Positions 12,555-24,599 are shown, counted from the first letter of the stretch. The stretch is 64,000 bases of DNA from Sciurus carolinensis (GCF_902686445.1 NC_062220.1:96906143-96970142); one strand, 5' to 3'. Made by a program: numbers and translations. Notes: generated from the sequence alone by a model not told the origin.

Positions 12555-12760
12555 TTTTATTGCTGCCAGTTAAGTGAAGAGCAATATTATATTTTCCCTT
12601 ACAATGACCTTCTGGGTAGATGCCACTATTATTTTCATTTTACAGAAAGGATTCTGAGAATCCATGAGGTTGTATGTCATGCAGTTATTAAGAGACCATG
12701 TCAGGCTCAGGACTGCCTGACTTCAAAGCTCTTGAACTAAACCATTACTTTTCAAAAAAG
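12555..12760 (-). mobile_element. MIR SINE
   Basis: ttattttcattttacagaaa followed by agagaccatgtcaggctcag and gactgcctgacttcaaagct is the reverse complement of the MIR core and 5' part. Confidence 0.75.
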
Positions 12761-13735
12761 GAGTTTTTTTCCCAGATGGCATGAGAGAGAGTAGGGGGTT
12801 TAACCTAACCATGAATTTTCAGTAGGTAGGGTGATGTTAAACCTGTTAACTATGGCAGGACACTCTTGACACTTATCACAAGCACTGAGGTGATTTGTGT
12901 ACCTCAGGATCTGTGTATTCCAGCTCAAGAAATGCACCATTCCTTTTTAAACACATAGCTCTTTTAGGAAACAATGCAGCAGAAGTGCTTTATACTAGGT
13001 TCTGCTGTTATTTTACACAACACGGATCCAAATTTAGCCTAAGCTTTTGATACATGGTTCTATTAAATAGCCTCACAGACAACTGTGTTGGTGGAATTTT
13101 CCCATCTACACTAATAGGCTATTTAAATGCAGCAAAGGCTATTTTTGAAATATCTTTTCATCATTTAAGTGAAGTATATTGTAGAATTTCCAAATCTCAA
13201 TAATGCTTGAGTGCTGATTGCTTCTCCTGACGAGATCATTAAATATAAATGTATGCATAGCTATGAATACACAAAGGCTTTAGCTTATATAATCCCTAAA
13301 CCAGAGGACAGTGGGGTTGCATCTATCCTGAGAGATTTCTTTTCTAAGCTTCATCTCTTTGCACTGAGATAACTTTTTCACACTTCTTTTGAATTTAGCT
13401 TTTATCTCTTTTGCCATTTTAAATAACCTCATCCTGCAAATAGTGACATAAAACATTGAACAACACCTACAAGACAGCTGAATGAAGTAGACATAAAAGT
13501 AAAACAGTCTTATTACTTCTAGATTTTTCTGCAGGAAGGCAATGATCCCAAAATTTATTTAAAGGTGGAAAAATTTTAATACTGAAGTTTTCTAACATAC
13601 ACATAAGTAGAATGTAGAGAGAATAGTACAACAAACCTTCATGCACCAGGCACCCAGCTTCAAACTCTTCAGTCTTCTGTCATTATTCATTCCATTATCA
13701 TTAGTAATTTTTTAAAGGTATTCTCTGAGAAAAAT
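12761..13735. other. Intron sequence, non-repetitive by eye
   Basis: No interspersed repeat was recognised over nearly 1 kb. This makes it one of the better places to look for conserved non-coding sequence, but conservation cannot be judged from one genome. Confidence 0.4.
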
Positions 13736-14274
13736 AATTTTTTTTCTTTTTTGTACCAGGGATTGAACCCAGAGTCACTTAACCACTGAGTCACATCAGT
13801 GGTTTTATTTAGAGACAGGGTCTCACAGAGTTAAGCAACTCTTGCTGAGTTGCTGAGACTAGCTTTGAACTCTTATTTCTCCTGCCTCAGCCTCCTGTAG
13901 TTGTGCCAGGCGAACTCAGATGCAGGTAAGGATGAGGAGTCAAGACACTCAGACTCCGGGGATTGGGTGGAAGCAGGCTTATGGCCAGCAGCCTGCAAAC
14001 TCATTTATTGCAGGAACAGGTATACAATTTATATGTTTCTTGCCCAATCACAATGTGCCATGGGAGATCAGACCACCAGGTTCCTATACGGGTTCCCTTG
14101 GTAACACTGAGTCAGCTTGAAGCAGCTGTTTACTGTCCTAGGTAGGAGAAGCGGAATGCTCCTCTCTGCAAGTTTACACACTTGAGACATTCACTGCTGC
14201 CAGCCAAGAACTAGGATTTCTCCCAACAGCCTCCCAAGTCTCTGGGATTATAGGTGTGTGCCACTGTGCCTGAC
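13736..14274 (-). mobile_element. B1-ID type SINE split by an ERV2-type LTR
   Basis: The plus strand reads the reverse of the ID half (accagggattgaacccagag) and of the B1-like half (cctgcctcagcctcc) up to 13895, and resumes at 14229 with gcctcccaagtctctgggat to about 14272. The interruption is exactly a TG...CA LTR flanked by gcctcc on both sides. The SINE therefore predates the LTR. Confidence 0.85.
13896..14228 (-). mobile_element. Solo LTR, ERV2 (class II) type, 333 bp
   Basis: Bounded by TG at 13896 and CA at 14228 and by an exact 6-bp duplication gcctcc (13890-13895 and 14229-14234), the duplication length typical of class II (ERV2/IAP-related) elements. On the minus strand it begins TGTTGGGAG, as IAP LTRs do, and shows a TATA-like catataaat (plus strand around 14028-14036) and AATAAA (plus strand tttatt at 14004-14009). 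No internal viral genes are present. Family assignment beyond ERV2 is not possible by eye. Confidence 0.8.
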
Positions 14275-14543
14275 CCAAAACAAATCTTACATTAGAATTC
14301 TAGTGATGTCTTTTTAACTACAGGACATGAAGCAGCAAGTAATTCTCTCAGACACTTCTATCTTGTGGTATCTATGATAGAGTATCTCAAAACAAGACTT
14401 CAATTTCAAAACTACTCTAGATAGTAACTCTCAACATGCAACCAACCAAGACATGAAAGTGCTGATTGCTAGTGAGTTGGCTCTAAGCAACAAAGTCAAT
14501 CTTTTCTCTTACGTATATTATATTCTCATGAAAATACAAGATC

Positions 14544-14918
14544 AAGATGGAAGGACTAATGATAAAATTATGGCATTTGTAGGCAAATGGTCGAAATTGG
14601 AGAATATCATGCTAAGTGAGATAAGCCAATCTCAAAAAACTAAAGGACAAATGATCTCGCTGATAAGCGGATGAGGACATATAATGGGGGGTGGGAGGGG
14701 CTAGCATTAGGTTTAGGGTTAGGTTTAGAGTTAGGCTAAGGAGAGCAGTAAGAATGAAGGAAAGAAGGACTGTGTAGAGGGAAAAGAGGGGTGGGAGGGG
14801 TGGGAGGGGTGGGAGGGGTGGGGGGGAGGGGAAAAATATAATAAACATCATTACCCTATGTAAACGTAAAAAAAATAAATAAATAAATAAAAAAAAAAAA
14901 AAGATGGAAGGACTAATG
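14544..14918 (+). mobile_element. L1 3' end with exact 18-bp TSD and telomere-like 3' UTR
   Basis: The duplication aagatggaaggactaatg at 14544-14561 and 14901-14918 is exact. The insert starts ataaaattatggcatttgta near the end of ORF2 and continues agaatatcatgctaagtgag into the 3' UTR. It contains TTAGGG-like units at 14707-14735, a GGGAGGGGT tandem at 14787-14831, and an AAAT/poly(A) tail. A 5'-truncated L1 by the usual target-primed mechanism; the exact TSD suggests it is fairly young. Confidence 0.93.
14707..14735 (+). repeat. Interstitial telomere-like motif inside L1 3' UTR
   Basis: Reads ttaggtttagggttaggttt followed by agagttagg: about five degenerate TTAGGG units. The related L1 tail at 22250-22300 lacks it. 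Confidence 0.85.
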
Positions 14919-15078
14919 CAGTATACAAGATGAGAGCAGGTGGCTTCAGCCAGGACCACAGAGGGACACATACAATCTTCATTCTGCCATGCCAAGGACT
15001 ACAGGGCACAGCCTTAAGTTTTGCATCTCATTATCATTATCCCTGTCATTATCCCTGTCATTTCTGATGACCAACACA

Positions 15079-15262
15079 ATACTGTACTATGCACTAAGCA
15101 CTTCGCATACTCTTTAATGTCACACAAAATTGATCTTTTTATCCTCAGTTTGCAGTTGAAGAAATGGAAGCTTAGAGACATTAGTGACTTGTTGAGCAGA
15201 ATCTAGAATAGAAACCAGGTCCTCCTAACTCCAAAGTCTGCATTCTTTTCCCTGTGACACAC
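15079..15262 (-). mobile_element. MIR SINE
   Basis: tgtactatgcactaagcact, tcagtttgcagttgaagaaa and accaggtcctcctaactcca follow the reverse-complement MIR order. Confidence 0.7.
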
Positions 15263-15292
15263 TTTGGTCCCAAGTAATACTGACCCAGATAT

Positions 15293-15295
<3 letters not shown>

Positions 15296-15339
<44 letters not shown>
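15296..15339. repeat. (AC)n microsatellite
   Basis: About 21 uninterrupted AC dinucleotides. Confidence 0.95.
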
Positions 15340-16480
15340 TAATAAATCCACACTTATTCTAAAATCTCGGTGCCAAAGAATGAAATGATCAGCACCTGTG
15401 TAATGTCTGGTTAAAATTTGGTACCCTTACCGACTGTACGGCTTTTTTGGCTCAATAAAAGAATACAGGAATCAAGAAGCAGAAGCTGTGCCTGCCTGCA
15501 TGTTGGGTTTCACAACCTTTCTTGCAGTTCAGAGACCACTTCTGACATGAAGAAAGAGATCTGGGTGCCCATATTTGCTAGGGCTTGTGGGACAGAAGGG
15601 CCACTGTGACTGGCCTCGCAGACCTTGACATCTAACTGAAAGTGCCTGGGGAGAAGTACTTCTAAGGGAAGTACTAAAATCCCTGAGTTATCAGTGATAT
15701 TTAAGTCCAGGTAATAAAAGATCTTCTAATATTTAAATAACACTTTTAACTAACAGGGGATTTGGAGAGATTTTGATAGTTAACTAATGAAAGCTTGCCA
15801 AAAAAGAAAGCACTACCCTTTTAACCTAAGATATTCCTTAAGGGCTGGAAAATGCAAATCAAAGTCCTCTGAACTTAATTCTTTAAAGAAAATATTTAAT
15901 TAGAAAATTTCTGAAATAATGAAAGAAACTTTCAAATAGTGCAAAAATGGTGCTTCAGGGATGAACCTGCTTTGATATACGGGAGCATCATTCCATACAT
16001 GCCAAGGCTTTGGCCCATTCCAAAAATAATTTTTCATAATTTTTGTGACTACCTTCTGTGTGCATTCCCTAAATCCTAAATTATACTGTTCATTCTGATA
16101 TTAAGTGTGCTTATAGTCTTAGATAATCACCTAGGCTTCTCAGCTTCAAAATTCTGAACTTCAAAATAGCATATGAATTTCTATTATTGATCTTTTTCTA
16201 TAATACTGTCCATCTTATCCCAAATAGACTATTCTCCTCAACTTCAGTTCTGCATCAGACTCTCAAACTCCCACACCTAATAGTGAGGTTCCTTATTATC
16301 TTGAATCTTCCCACTAAATTTGGACTTCATATATTTAAAAAAAAAGGAAAGGAACCCAAGCATATATTCATTCATTATTAGCTTTTCCTCTCTGGATGAA
16401 CTGATCTGGGTTAGTAAAGGGCACAATGATTTCCTAAATGTCATGCTTTTTGCCAGATACATTAATGGTGCATTAAAATG
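15340..16480. other. Intron sequence, nothing recognised
   Basis: No repeat or exon was identified. Small frames at 15418-15609 and 16187-16381 show no known motif. Confidence 0.4.
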
Positions 16481-16485
16481 AACCT

Positions 16486-16673
16486 ATCGAGCCCTCTGCA
16501 GTGGTACATGCCTGTAATCCCAGTGACTCATGAGGCTAAGGCAGGAGGATCACAAGTTCACAGCCAGTCTCAGAAATTAGGATTTGAGATCCTATCTCAA
16601 AATAAAAAGGGCTTAGGATATACCTCAGTGATAAAGTACCCCTGGGTTCAATCTCCAGTACCAATCGTTTTTT
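16486..16673 (+). mobile_element. B1-ID composite SINE
   Basis: gtggtacatgcctgtaatcc, then aggctaaggcaggaggatca, the linker, and the ID half gggttcaatctccagtacca. Imperfect flanking copies (aacctatcgag / gacctatcaag) resemble a decayed target duplication, indicating an older insertion. Confidence 0.85.
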
Positions 16674-17459
16674 AAAAAGTGGACCTATCAAGATGTAAAA
16701 CTATTTTTTGTTTTGTTGACAATACCTACCTATATCCCAGATTATTTTCTGTGCCCCATCATTTCCCCAGCTATGGAGGTGGGATTAACTGGATTAATTA
16801 TCATCAGAGGGAAACACTCAGATAATCAGAAAAGGAAAACAACAGTTTCAGAAAATGCATTAGAACTGGTTTCTATTCAAAAGGCTATTCTTTCTTTACC
16901 TTCAAACCATAATTACAAAGGATTCTTATGATGTTAACTAATATATGTGTTGCTGAGATTGTGTCTATAATTGTTAAAATTTAATTAAAGATTTCATGAA
17001 CTACAAGATCCTCTGGCCCCCAAACCACCACTGCCTAATAGGTACTCAATTAAATAATATTAATAAGAAATAATTTGATTATAAGAATAATAAGAAAGTC
17101 TATAAAAGGTATGTCCATTCTTCAGAAAGCACCATAATTTGTTATTAATCCAATCCTAATTTCAATGAATAAATGTATTAATTAATACAAAAGTCTGACT
17201 GTCAGACATAAGGTAAAAATCAGATCATCTAAGATTCAGACCACACAAAATACAAGTGGGAGCAACTTCTGTTAAGGACTGTTGTCCCCAGTACACAATA
17301 CACAATTTTTGGTTAGGTATGGTTCAGGTGTCAGATTGCATCTAACCCTGATACACTACTTCCCCTATCTCTGAGTCCCATCAAATTTCTTACTGCAACT
17401 GTCATGTCCACTTTTGCCCTAATCTACACTCAAGGTTGACGTGACTTTACGTATTTGTT

Positions 17460-17553
17460 CATTTATTTATTTATTTTGCAGTCCTGCAGACTAAACCCAG
17501 GGTCTCACATATGCTAGGCAAGCACTCCACCACTGAGCTACAGGCCAGCTCCC
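17460..17553 (-). mobile_element. ID-type SINE
   Basis: After an attt-rich tail complement, the plus strand reads gctaggcaagcactccacca and ctgagctacaggccagctcc, the reverse complement of an ID element with its A box region. Confidence 0.8.
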
Positions 17554-19189
17554 AAAAGGATGACTTTAAAGTTTGCACATGATACAAGGATTAAGTGTAC
17601 TTGGTATACAGTACTTGGTAATTTTTGTAAAATCATAGATCATTTAATAGCTTGTGTTCTAGACTAGGTCAACCTCCCCCTACAGTATCAGAACAGCTAC
17701 ATCCCAATGAGAAAGGTCATGTCAAATCTCATGTCTTTTCACCATTTATTAGAGTTATTGCATGACAACAGTCTGACGGAATACTGTTTCTGCCCAACCT
17801 GAAGATGAGGATTGATAAACTAAATTATTCCTCTGGGAACACAGATCTTCGATTTAGTACTTTATATTAAATAGTTCTCAATTACCAATTGAAAATGAAA
17901 ATATTCACACTAGGGTAGACACACCAATCTGACACAATCAATGCCATTGTTAAGACCTAGAAAGGGCATCTGTGAACACACAGTTACCTTGTCACAGGCA
18001 GCACTATGGAGATGACTTAAAATAATTCAGTGGTGGAAATCACAAAAGAACACAGTCAGGATGAGTGAAATAACAAACTTTCCCAAGTTCTTTTGGTTTG
18101 GGACAGAATTTCCAGGGATGGCATCAAACAGGACTTGAAAGAGTGCTTCACCTCAACATGGACAGAGTGACAGAGTGTCCTGGGAAACTAGTTGGATAAT
18201 TCAAAAGGGGGGTCTACTGAGAATAATAACACCAAAGACAAAGATAAAAGTGAAAGACCAAAAAATGTGTTTCATAAAGTCTGAGAATAGAAAAGCTACA
18301 CCTCCAAAACATACTTCATAAGGATTTTCAAACTTATACTAATAAACTAATATATATATTAATTATAGACTTAAAAACTCATACAAGCAGGATGGGGGTT
18401 GAGAAGGAATCTCATCAGGTGCTTATATTCAGGAGAAAACATCATTATTATCACTTTAGAAAATTCTAAAGACACCACACAGCTATTTACTGAAAGAGAA
18501 GTATTGGCACCCAGATTGATCTGTGACCAAAGCCCATGGTGGTTCCTCTACTAGTCCACAGACTCTTCTAAAACACATTCCGTTTGTTCAGTCTAGGGCT
18601 AAATAGTGGGCCTACTGAGCCTAGGCCTAAGTTAGCAGGTCTCCTCTGACCCCACAGCAAGCTCTCTACTTCCCTAAAACTAAGGCAATATCCAGGTAAA
18701 AATTATCCCAACCCATTCTTATCAACCAAGAGAGAGTAATTTACAAATCTCAGAATCCCAACACTTCCTTTCTGTAACTCCTACTCTCCTAAATTTAAAA
18801 GGGCCCCCAAAATGGGGAGATTCTGCAAGGTCCCCCAAAATCTCATCATCCCCTCATCACAACCACACTTTGGATAAGCCCACAGTAGTAATCAGTGTGT
18901 TCCTTCTCCACCCCTGTCCTTCTATTCACTGCCCTGACACTTGCCCCTGGGAACCAGCTATTAATCCCGTGAGGTCCTCTGAATTCAGGCCCTCTATTCA
19001 ATTTGGCCTGAGGTCTCTTACCACAGATGTTATCTTTCCCTATTCACAACTACCATGACACCTGCTCAGCCATGTCTGAATAGAAAGAGAAATGACCTTG
19101 AGTCCGATGACTTTGAGGTCTAAAGACCTTTAGGTGTAATGACCTTAAAGATCTAATAATCTAATAATCTCAATTCAAAATCATTCTTT
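17554..19189. other. Intron sequence, nothing named
   Basis: Mostly unique-looking. The C/T-rich part at about 18560-19060 could be an old LTR or LINE remnant, but I could not assign it. Confidence 0.35.
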
Positions 19190-19350
19190 CCTACTGTGCA
19201 CTTCTATCTGTGTGATCTTGAACCAGTTATTTAACATCTCCGCATCTCAGTTCACTGATCGATAAAGAGGCAATAGCAATACCTATCTCACTGCTAATTA
19301 AATAAGGTCATGAACTTTTTGATACAGCTGAGAATGGTGTGTAGTACATT
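19190..19350 (+). mobile_element. MIR SINE
   Basis: ctatctgtgtgatcttgaac, then cagttatttaacatctccgc, the atctcagttcactgatcgat core and acctatctcactgctaatta. Confidence 0.75.
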
Positions 19351-19694
19351 CTAAATTCCCAAGGGCTGCTGGAGCTGGGTCTCTTTAATCCCACTGACAC
19401 ACCTTCTCTATAGTTCCTGGGAATCTGAGTTCTCTCTTCCACTAAATCACAAGTTACTTGCAAGTGCAGTCATTGTCTGAGTCCTTCTCTTTACATTATA
19501 CAAAGCAACTGTCACACAGTAGGGGCATAATAAATATATTGCCTAAATGATACAAAGAAAATCTTTCTAAAGGAAGAAAACCATAAAGCATCTTAACCAT
19601 AGGTCAAACATTTAATTGTCTGTAAAAGGGTCTACTTGAATTCCAGTGAAACAGAAACTATTATTTCAGTGTAGGAAGTTTGCTTTGATATTCA

Positions 19695-19756
19695 AAGGAA
19701 GAAAGGAAGAGGGAAGGGAGGAAGACAGGGAGGGAAAAAGAAGAGAAAGAAAAATA
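19695..19756. repeat. GA/GGAA-rich purine tract
   Basis: Irregular runs of gaaaggaagagggaagggag followed by gaaagaaa. Confidence 0.8.
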
Positions 19757-20063
19757 TTGAGAAACTCGGAGTGCACCTAACAACTGTGTTTTCTAAGGGA
19801 ACAAGTGTTAATGAATTAACCAAGGTTACATTCACAGAACCAATGGATAACAAGCAGTGTTCCTGGGTGGCTCTTATATTTAATCAAATAAAAAATATTA
19901 AAGGACTTGGTAATTTTCCCTTTGTTGTTCTCAGTTCTATCACAGGAGCTGAATGCCTCTTATAAAAATAGCAAGTGTTAATTTGCTGCACTACTCCATA
20001 GCTTTGCTTTAAAAGGAAGAATGCCACATTAGGTCTTGCTTGGTGACATGGTTTGATTAGCTT

Positions 20064-20640
20064 TCATTCCTTCATCAACAAACATTTGTGGGGCTTCCAC
20101 TGAAGTGCCACATACTGTTTTGAGCTCTGGTGTTACAGTAGTGAACATATAATCAAAAATTCTTGCCCAGAGCTTGTAGTCGACAAGGGAAAGTAATAAT
20201 GAGGGAAAAAATTAAATATGCAAGATGCTACATGGTAGTAAATCTCAAGCTTCAATACAGAAGTCAAACAAAAGACAAATGGAGCCTGGGAAAGGAAGCG
20301 GGTAGGAAATGAGGTCAAAGAGGGAAGCATGCGACATAGGATAAGGGCTTCCGGGACATGGTGAGAAGAGTGGTTTTTCTCAATTACATGGGGAAACACA
20401 GGAGTGTTCTGAGAAGAGGCCCCAACAAGCTCTGGCCTTACAAGCTAGCAGATGTGTGGAGGAGGTCCAGGGCAGAAGCAGGAAGCCATATTGCGAGACT
20501 GGTTCCATAACCAAGTGAGAGAGACCTTGATGGCCTGGATCAGCAAGGTGGTGAGGAGCGATAGAATTCCAGGTGTGTTCTGAAAATAGAGAGGCCATGA
20601 TTTATTGATGGACTGGATGTGGGGCAAGAAAGAGAGAGGA
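20064..20640 (-). mobile_element. L2-like LINE remnant
   Basis: ttccttcatcaacaaacatt, then ctgttttgagctctggtgtt and attcttgcccagagcttgta, is the reverse complement of an L2 3' end. Phrases such as ggaggtccagggcagaagca extend it. Several overlapping minus frames at 20133-20810 are shadows of this stretch. Confidence 0.6.
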
Positions 20641-21201
20641 GAGTAGGGTGACCAGGTTTCTGCCAGGATGGCATACAATACACATGGATGATCCCTGGGG
20701 ATCCCAAGTTCCTTCCCAGTACCTCTCTGATTTCCCCCAAACACACCAGTCCTTTTCACTTTGGACATTGGCCATCTGGGGGACAGCAACCTACATTTAC
20801 TCCTTGCCAATCTTGTGCAAGATAGTTCAAAGGGTCATGATACACACTGAAAACCTGTGAAATAGTAATTATTATACTATGGGTAAAGAGGGCTGAGATT
20901 CAGGAGAGGTTGGTAATCCACCAAGAGGGAAAGCCAGACCAGTATGGCTACATCTTCACATATCTCTAGGGAAACTGGAAATCCAGATAATTACATGCAT
21001 TCTTGACATTTAAATATGTAGCTAAAAAAAAAAAAAAAACAATATGAGCCAAACAAACAAACCTTAAGGGTAGCCCATCAGAGCAAAATAGAGACATCAA
21101 TGCTTGCAATTCTAAATATATGATAAAATAATATCTTTTTTCAAATGATCATTCTAGGTGATGCAGAAGCAAGAAATCTAAGAAAACCTTTCAATGAATA
21201 T
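20640..21201. other. Intron sequence with a poly(A) run
   Basis: A run of about 17 A sits at 21024-21040. Otherwise nothing was recognised. Confidence 0.4.
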
Positions 21202-22525
21202 AAGACAGGATTAGGTGATAGCCATTCTAATTGGAGTGAGATAAAATCTTAGGGTAGTTTTGATTTGCATTTCTCTTATTACTAGAGATGTTGAACATTT
21301 TTTCATATATCTGTTGATTGCTTGTAGATCTTCTTCTGTGAAGTGTCTGCTCATTTCCTTAGCCCATTTGCTGATTGGGTTATTTGTATTCTTGGTATAA
21401 AGTTTTTTTGAGTTCTTTATAGATCTTGGAGATGAGTGCTCTATCTGAAGTGCATGTGGCAAAGATTTTCTCCCACTCTGTAGGCTCTCTCTTCACATTG
21501 TTGATAGTTTCCTTTGCTGAGAAAAAACTTTTTAGTTTGAATCTATCCCAAATATTGATTCCTGCTTTTATTTCTTATGCTTTGGGAGTCTTGTTAAGGA
21601 AGTATGGTCTTAAGCTGACATGATGAAGATTTGGACCTACTTTTTTTCTTTAAGCTGTAGGGTCTCTGATCTGATTCCAAGGTCTGTGATCCATTTTGAG
21701 TTGAGTTTTGTGCAGGGTGAGAGATAGGTGTTTAGTTTCATTTTGATGCACATGGATTTCCAATTTTCCAAGCACCATTCGTTGAAGAGACTATCTTTTC
21801 TCCATTTTATGTTTTTGGCACCTTTGTCTAATATGAAAAAACTGTAGGTGTTGGTGAGGATGTGAGGAAAAAGGTACACTCATACATTGCTGGTGGGGTT
21901 GCAAACTAGTGCAGCCACTCTGAAAAGCAGTGTTGAGATTCCTTAGAAAACTTGGATTGGAACCACCATTTGACCCAGCTATCCCTCTCCTTGGGCCCAT
22001 ACCCAAAGGACTTAAAATCAGCATACTACAGTGATGCAGCCACATCAATGTTCATAGCTGCTCAATTCACAATAGCTAGATTGTGGAACCAACCTAGATG
22101 CCCTTCAGTTGATGAATGGATAAAGAGACTGTGGTATATATACAATGGAATATTACTCAGCCATAGAGAAGAATAAAATTATGGCATTTGCAGGTAAATG
22201 GATGCTATGTGAGATAAGCCAAGCCCAAAAAACCAAAGGACAAATGATCTCTCTGATAAGCGAATGATGACACATAACAGGGAGTGGAGGCAAGAATGGA
22301 GGAAGGATGGATTGTATAGAAGAAAAAGGGTGAGGAGGGGGTGGGGGAAGGAAAAATAACAGAATGAGACAAACTTCGTTACCCTATGTACATGTATGAT
22401 TACACAAGTGGTGCAACTCTACTTCATGTACTACCAGAGAAACAACGGTTGTATCCCATTTGTGTACAATGAATCAAAATAAATAAATAAATAACAAAGT
22501 GGAAAAATAAAAAAGACAGGATTAG
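21202..22525 (+). mobile_element. Twin-primed (5'-inverted) L1 with 13-bp TSD
   Basis: An exact duplication aagacaggattag at 21202-21214 and 22513-22525 flanks one insertion. From 21215 to about 21840 ORF2 is in the minus orientation (minus-strand translation includes [20 protein letters not shown] and INRYMKKC). From about 21841 the next ORF2 segment and the 3' UTR run in the plus orientation (plus translation includes PRCPSVDEWIKRLWYIYNG). The inverted part ends at about the ORF2 point where the direct part begins. The tail is (AAAT)n. Both coding parts are broken remnants. Confidence 0.93.
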
Positions 22526-22778
22526 ATATATGCCAAAAAAAAAAGTACAAATTTTAAGACTGATGCCCACCACTATGCTTTTACAGATCAGAGACAGAAA
22601 ACCCACAAATGGCCTCTGCCCTTTACGAGAGAAACTTCTAGTAGTCAGTGCTCTGAGCTCCAGGACTACTGAGGGGTGGCGAGAGTGGTTCTCCATTTCC
22701 ACCTCTGACATGGGGACAATGGCCCATACCTCGTGTATGGAAGCAAACAGCTCCAAGGGCTCTGACCCTATATGTGTG

Positions 22779-23218
22779 TGTTTTAGTCAGCTGTTTCATT
22801 GCTGTGAATAAATGATCTGATCAGAACAACTTTAAAGGAGGAAAAGTTTCTTTCAGGGCTCACTGTTTCAGAGGTCTTAGTCCAAAGAAGGTCAGCTCCA
22901 TTCCTTAGGGCTTAAGGTAAGGCTGAACATCATGGCAGAGTGTGTGGCAGAGGTAAGCAGCTCCCATGATATCAGGAAGCAGAGAGAGACAGAGTCTCCA
23001 CTCTCCTGAAGCAAAATATATACTCCAAAGCCAGACCCCAATTCCCACCTCCTACAGCCACACCCTACCACCTCAGTTACCACTCAGTTAATCCCTATCA
23101 GGAGATTAAATTGTTGATCATGTTAAGACTCTTACAACCCAATCATTTCCCCTCTAAACCTTCTTGCATTATCTCACATATGAGATTTGGGGGAACACCT
23201 CACATTCAAACCATAACA
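22779..23218 (-). mobile_element. Solo LTR, MaLR/ERVL type
   Basis: Plus-strand TG at 22779 (tgttttagtcagctg) and CA at 23218 (ccataaca). The interior matches the reverse of the LTR at 25971-26393, e.g. tcagaggtcttagtcc and ctccattccttagggc. Flanking 5-mers are gtgtg (22774-22778) and gtctg (23219-23223), one mismatch, compatible with a 5-bp ERV3-type duplication. Confidence 0.82.
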
Positions 23219-24059
23219 GTCTGCCTTTCTCTCCTCTACACATTTCCTCACTTTCCTGCTTTCTCCTCAACAGCAAGCAGGGTGGTGGGTACAGGCCTAT
23301 GGTCTGGGACTGGAGTTCAGAGCCAGACATGCTAGGGAAAATTGATGCCATGCCAAAAAGTGGGTACAAAGAGAGACTGTGTCTAAAGTCTGGACTAGAG
23401 GACTCTTCAGCCAATATGACGGTCCCTAACATGGTTCTCTCTAGATACAAAGGATATCGGAATGTCCAGTGGAGCCCAAATACAGAGTAGAGACCATGGA
23501 CAAGAGCTATAATGCTCCCAAAGGAATTTGGGTCAAATATAAATCAGTGTATGGAAAAGCCCAACTTTAGCTTGGACATCAGTAAATGTAAGAGAGGAGC
23601 TACACTGTGCAAGATTTGCAAATAGCTGGGAAGGTAGAGGGATTACTTGCCTTGTAGGAGAGAAGAGGTGAGGCTACAGACTGATAGAGGTTGTTCACAA
23701 GTAAACCAGGAGCCAGCCTCCCATGTCCATTCAAGCTCCAGGTGGAAGTGCACAGGACTGTCCCTTAAGCAGTAGTTCAGAGATTTGGGAATTCCTAAGA
23801 CCCTTCAGAAAAAGTGAACCCAGGCAAGACATATGGACAACAGAAGGTTAAAATGCTCTGTTAGACAGAGAGGGCACCAAGATGGGAGGACATAACAGTT
23901 ACAGGGGAGAGTGTATTATTCACACACTAAATCTTAAGTGGTGGCACAAGTCATACACATGCTCAGAGCTGTTTCCACTATAGCTTTAGAATTTCATGCT
24001 TGCATAATGCAGCTGAGCAAGATCAAATGAAACCGGTGCTGGGAAGAGAAAGATGAGAA
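23219..24059. other. Intron sequence, nothing recognised
   Basis: Overlapping plus and minus frames around 23164-23490 have no motif or conservation that I can see. No repeat was identified. Confidence 0.4.
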
Positions 24060-24440
24060 TGTGATTCCAACCTCCTTCCTTCTACATTTACATTCCCAAA
24101 CCACAAATCTAAGGCTGTCCTTGACCATGGTTCTCACTCACTCCCCAATACCAACTCCTGCCAATTTTACCTCCCAGAATTGGGATCCCGGAATTCTGTC
24201 CACCTCCCTCCAGCCTACTGCCAGTAGCCCTGGGTGACCGGTCTCCTTCCCTGTCCCTCCACCAGTCCATGCATCTCGGCTTTGAATCCTACTTATCTCT
24301 CTCATGCATTCCGTGCACCACAATCCTAAGGACGTTCAAACACTCCACCTGATCACAACCTCTCCTGCTTCAAGAACCTCCCCTGACTTTAGACAAGGTC
24401 CAATCCTGCCTGGCCCATAGCAAATCTACAACAAATAGTC
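24060..24440 (+). mobile_element. L2-like LINE fragment (ORF2-derived)
   Basis: Pyrimidine-rich text such as cctccctccagcctactgcc, gaacctcccctgactttaga and caaggtccaatcctgcctgg resembles the C-terminal coding part of L2. Assignment is tentative. Confidence 0.45.
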
Positions 24441-24599
24441 CCAGAATGAGTGGGAAAAAAAATGATCTCAGATCATTTCTATGTATATTACTCCACTCAA
24501 TATAAACAGCTGAGCCAAATATTTAAAGGCACAGTTCTTGTTATCCACCAAAATAAACTGAAAAGGAGGAAAAACAGTCCCTTTCTTATTCCTTATTTT

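Noticed and set aside
14707..14735. True chromosomal telomere or fusion relic.
   Set aside because: The telomere-like units are inside an L1 3' UTR bounded by a target duplication, so they came with the L1.
14612..14995. A 127-codon minus frame rich in Pro and Leu.
   Set aside because: It is the antisense of the G-rich 3' UTR of the L1 at 14544-14918.
21952..22176. Open frame with clear L1 ORF2 C-terminal similarity as a possible active gene.
   Set aside because: It is only the tail end of ORF2 in a 5'-inverted, truncated copy; no reverse transcriptase or endonuclease domain remains.
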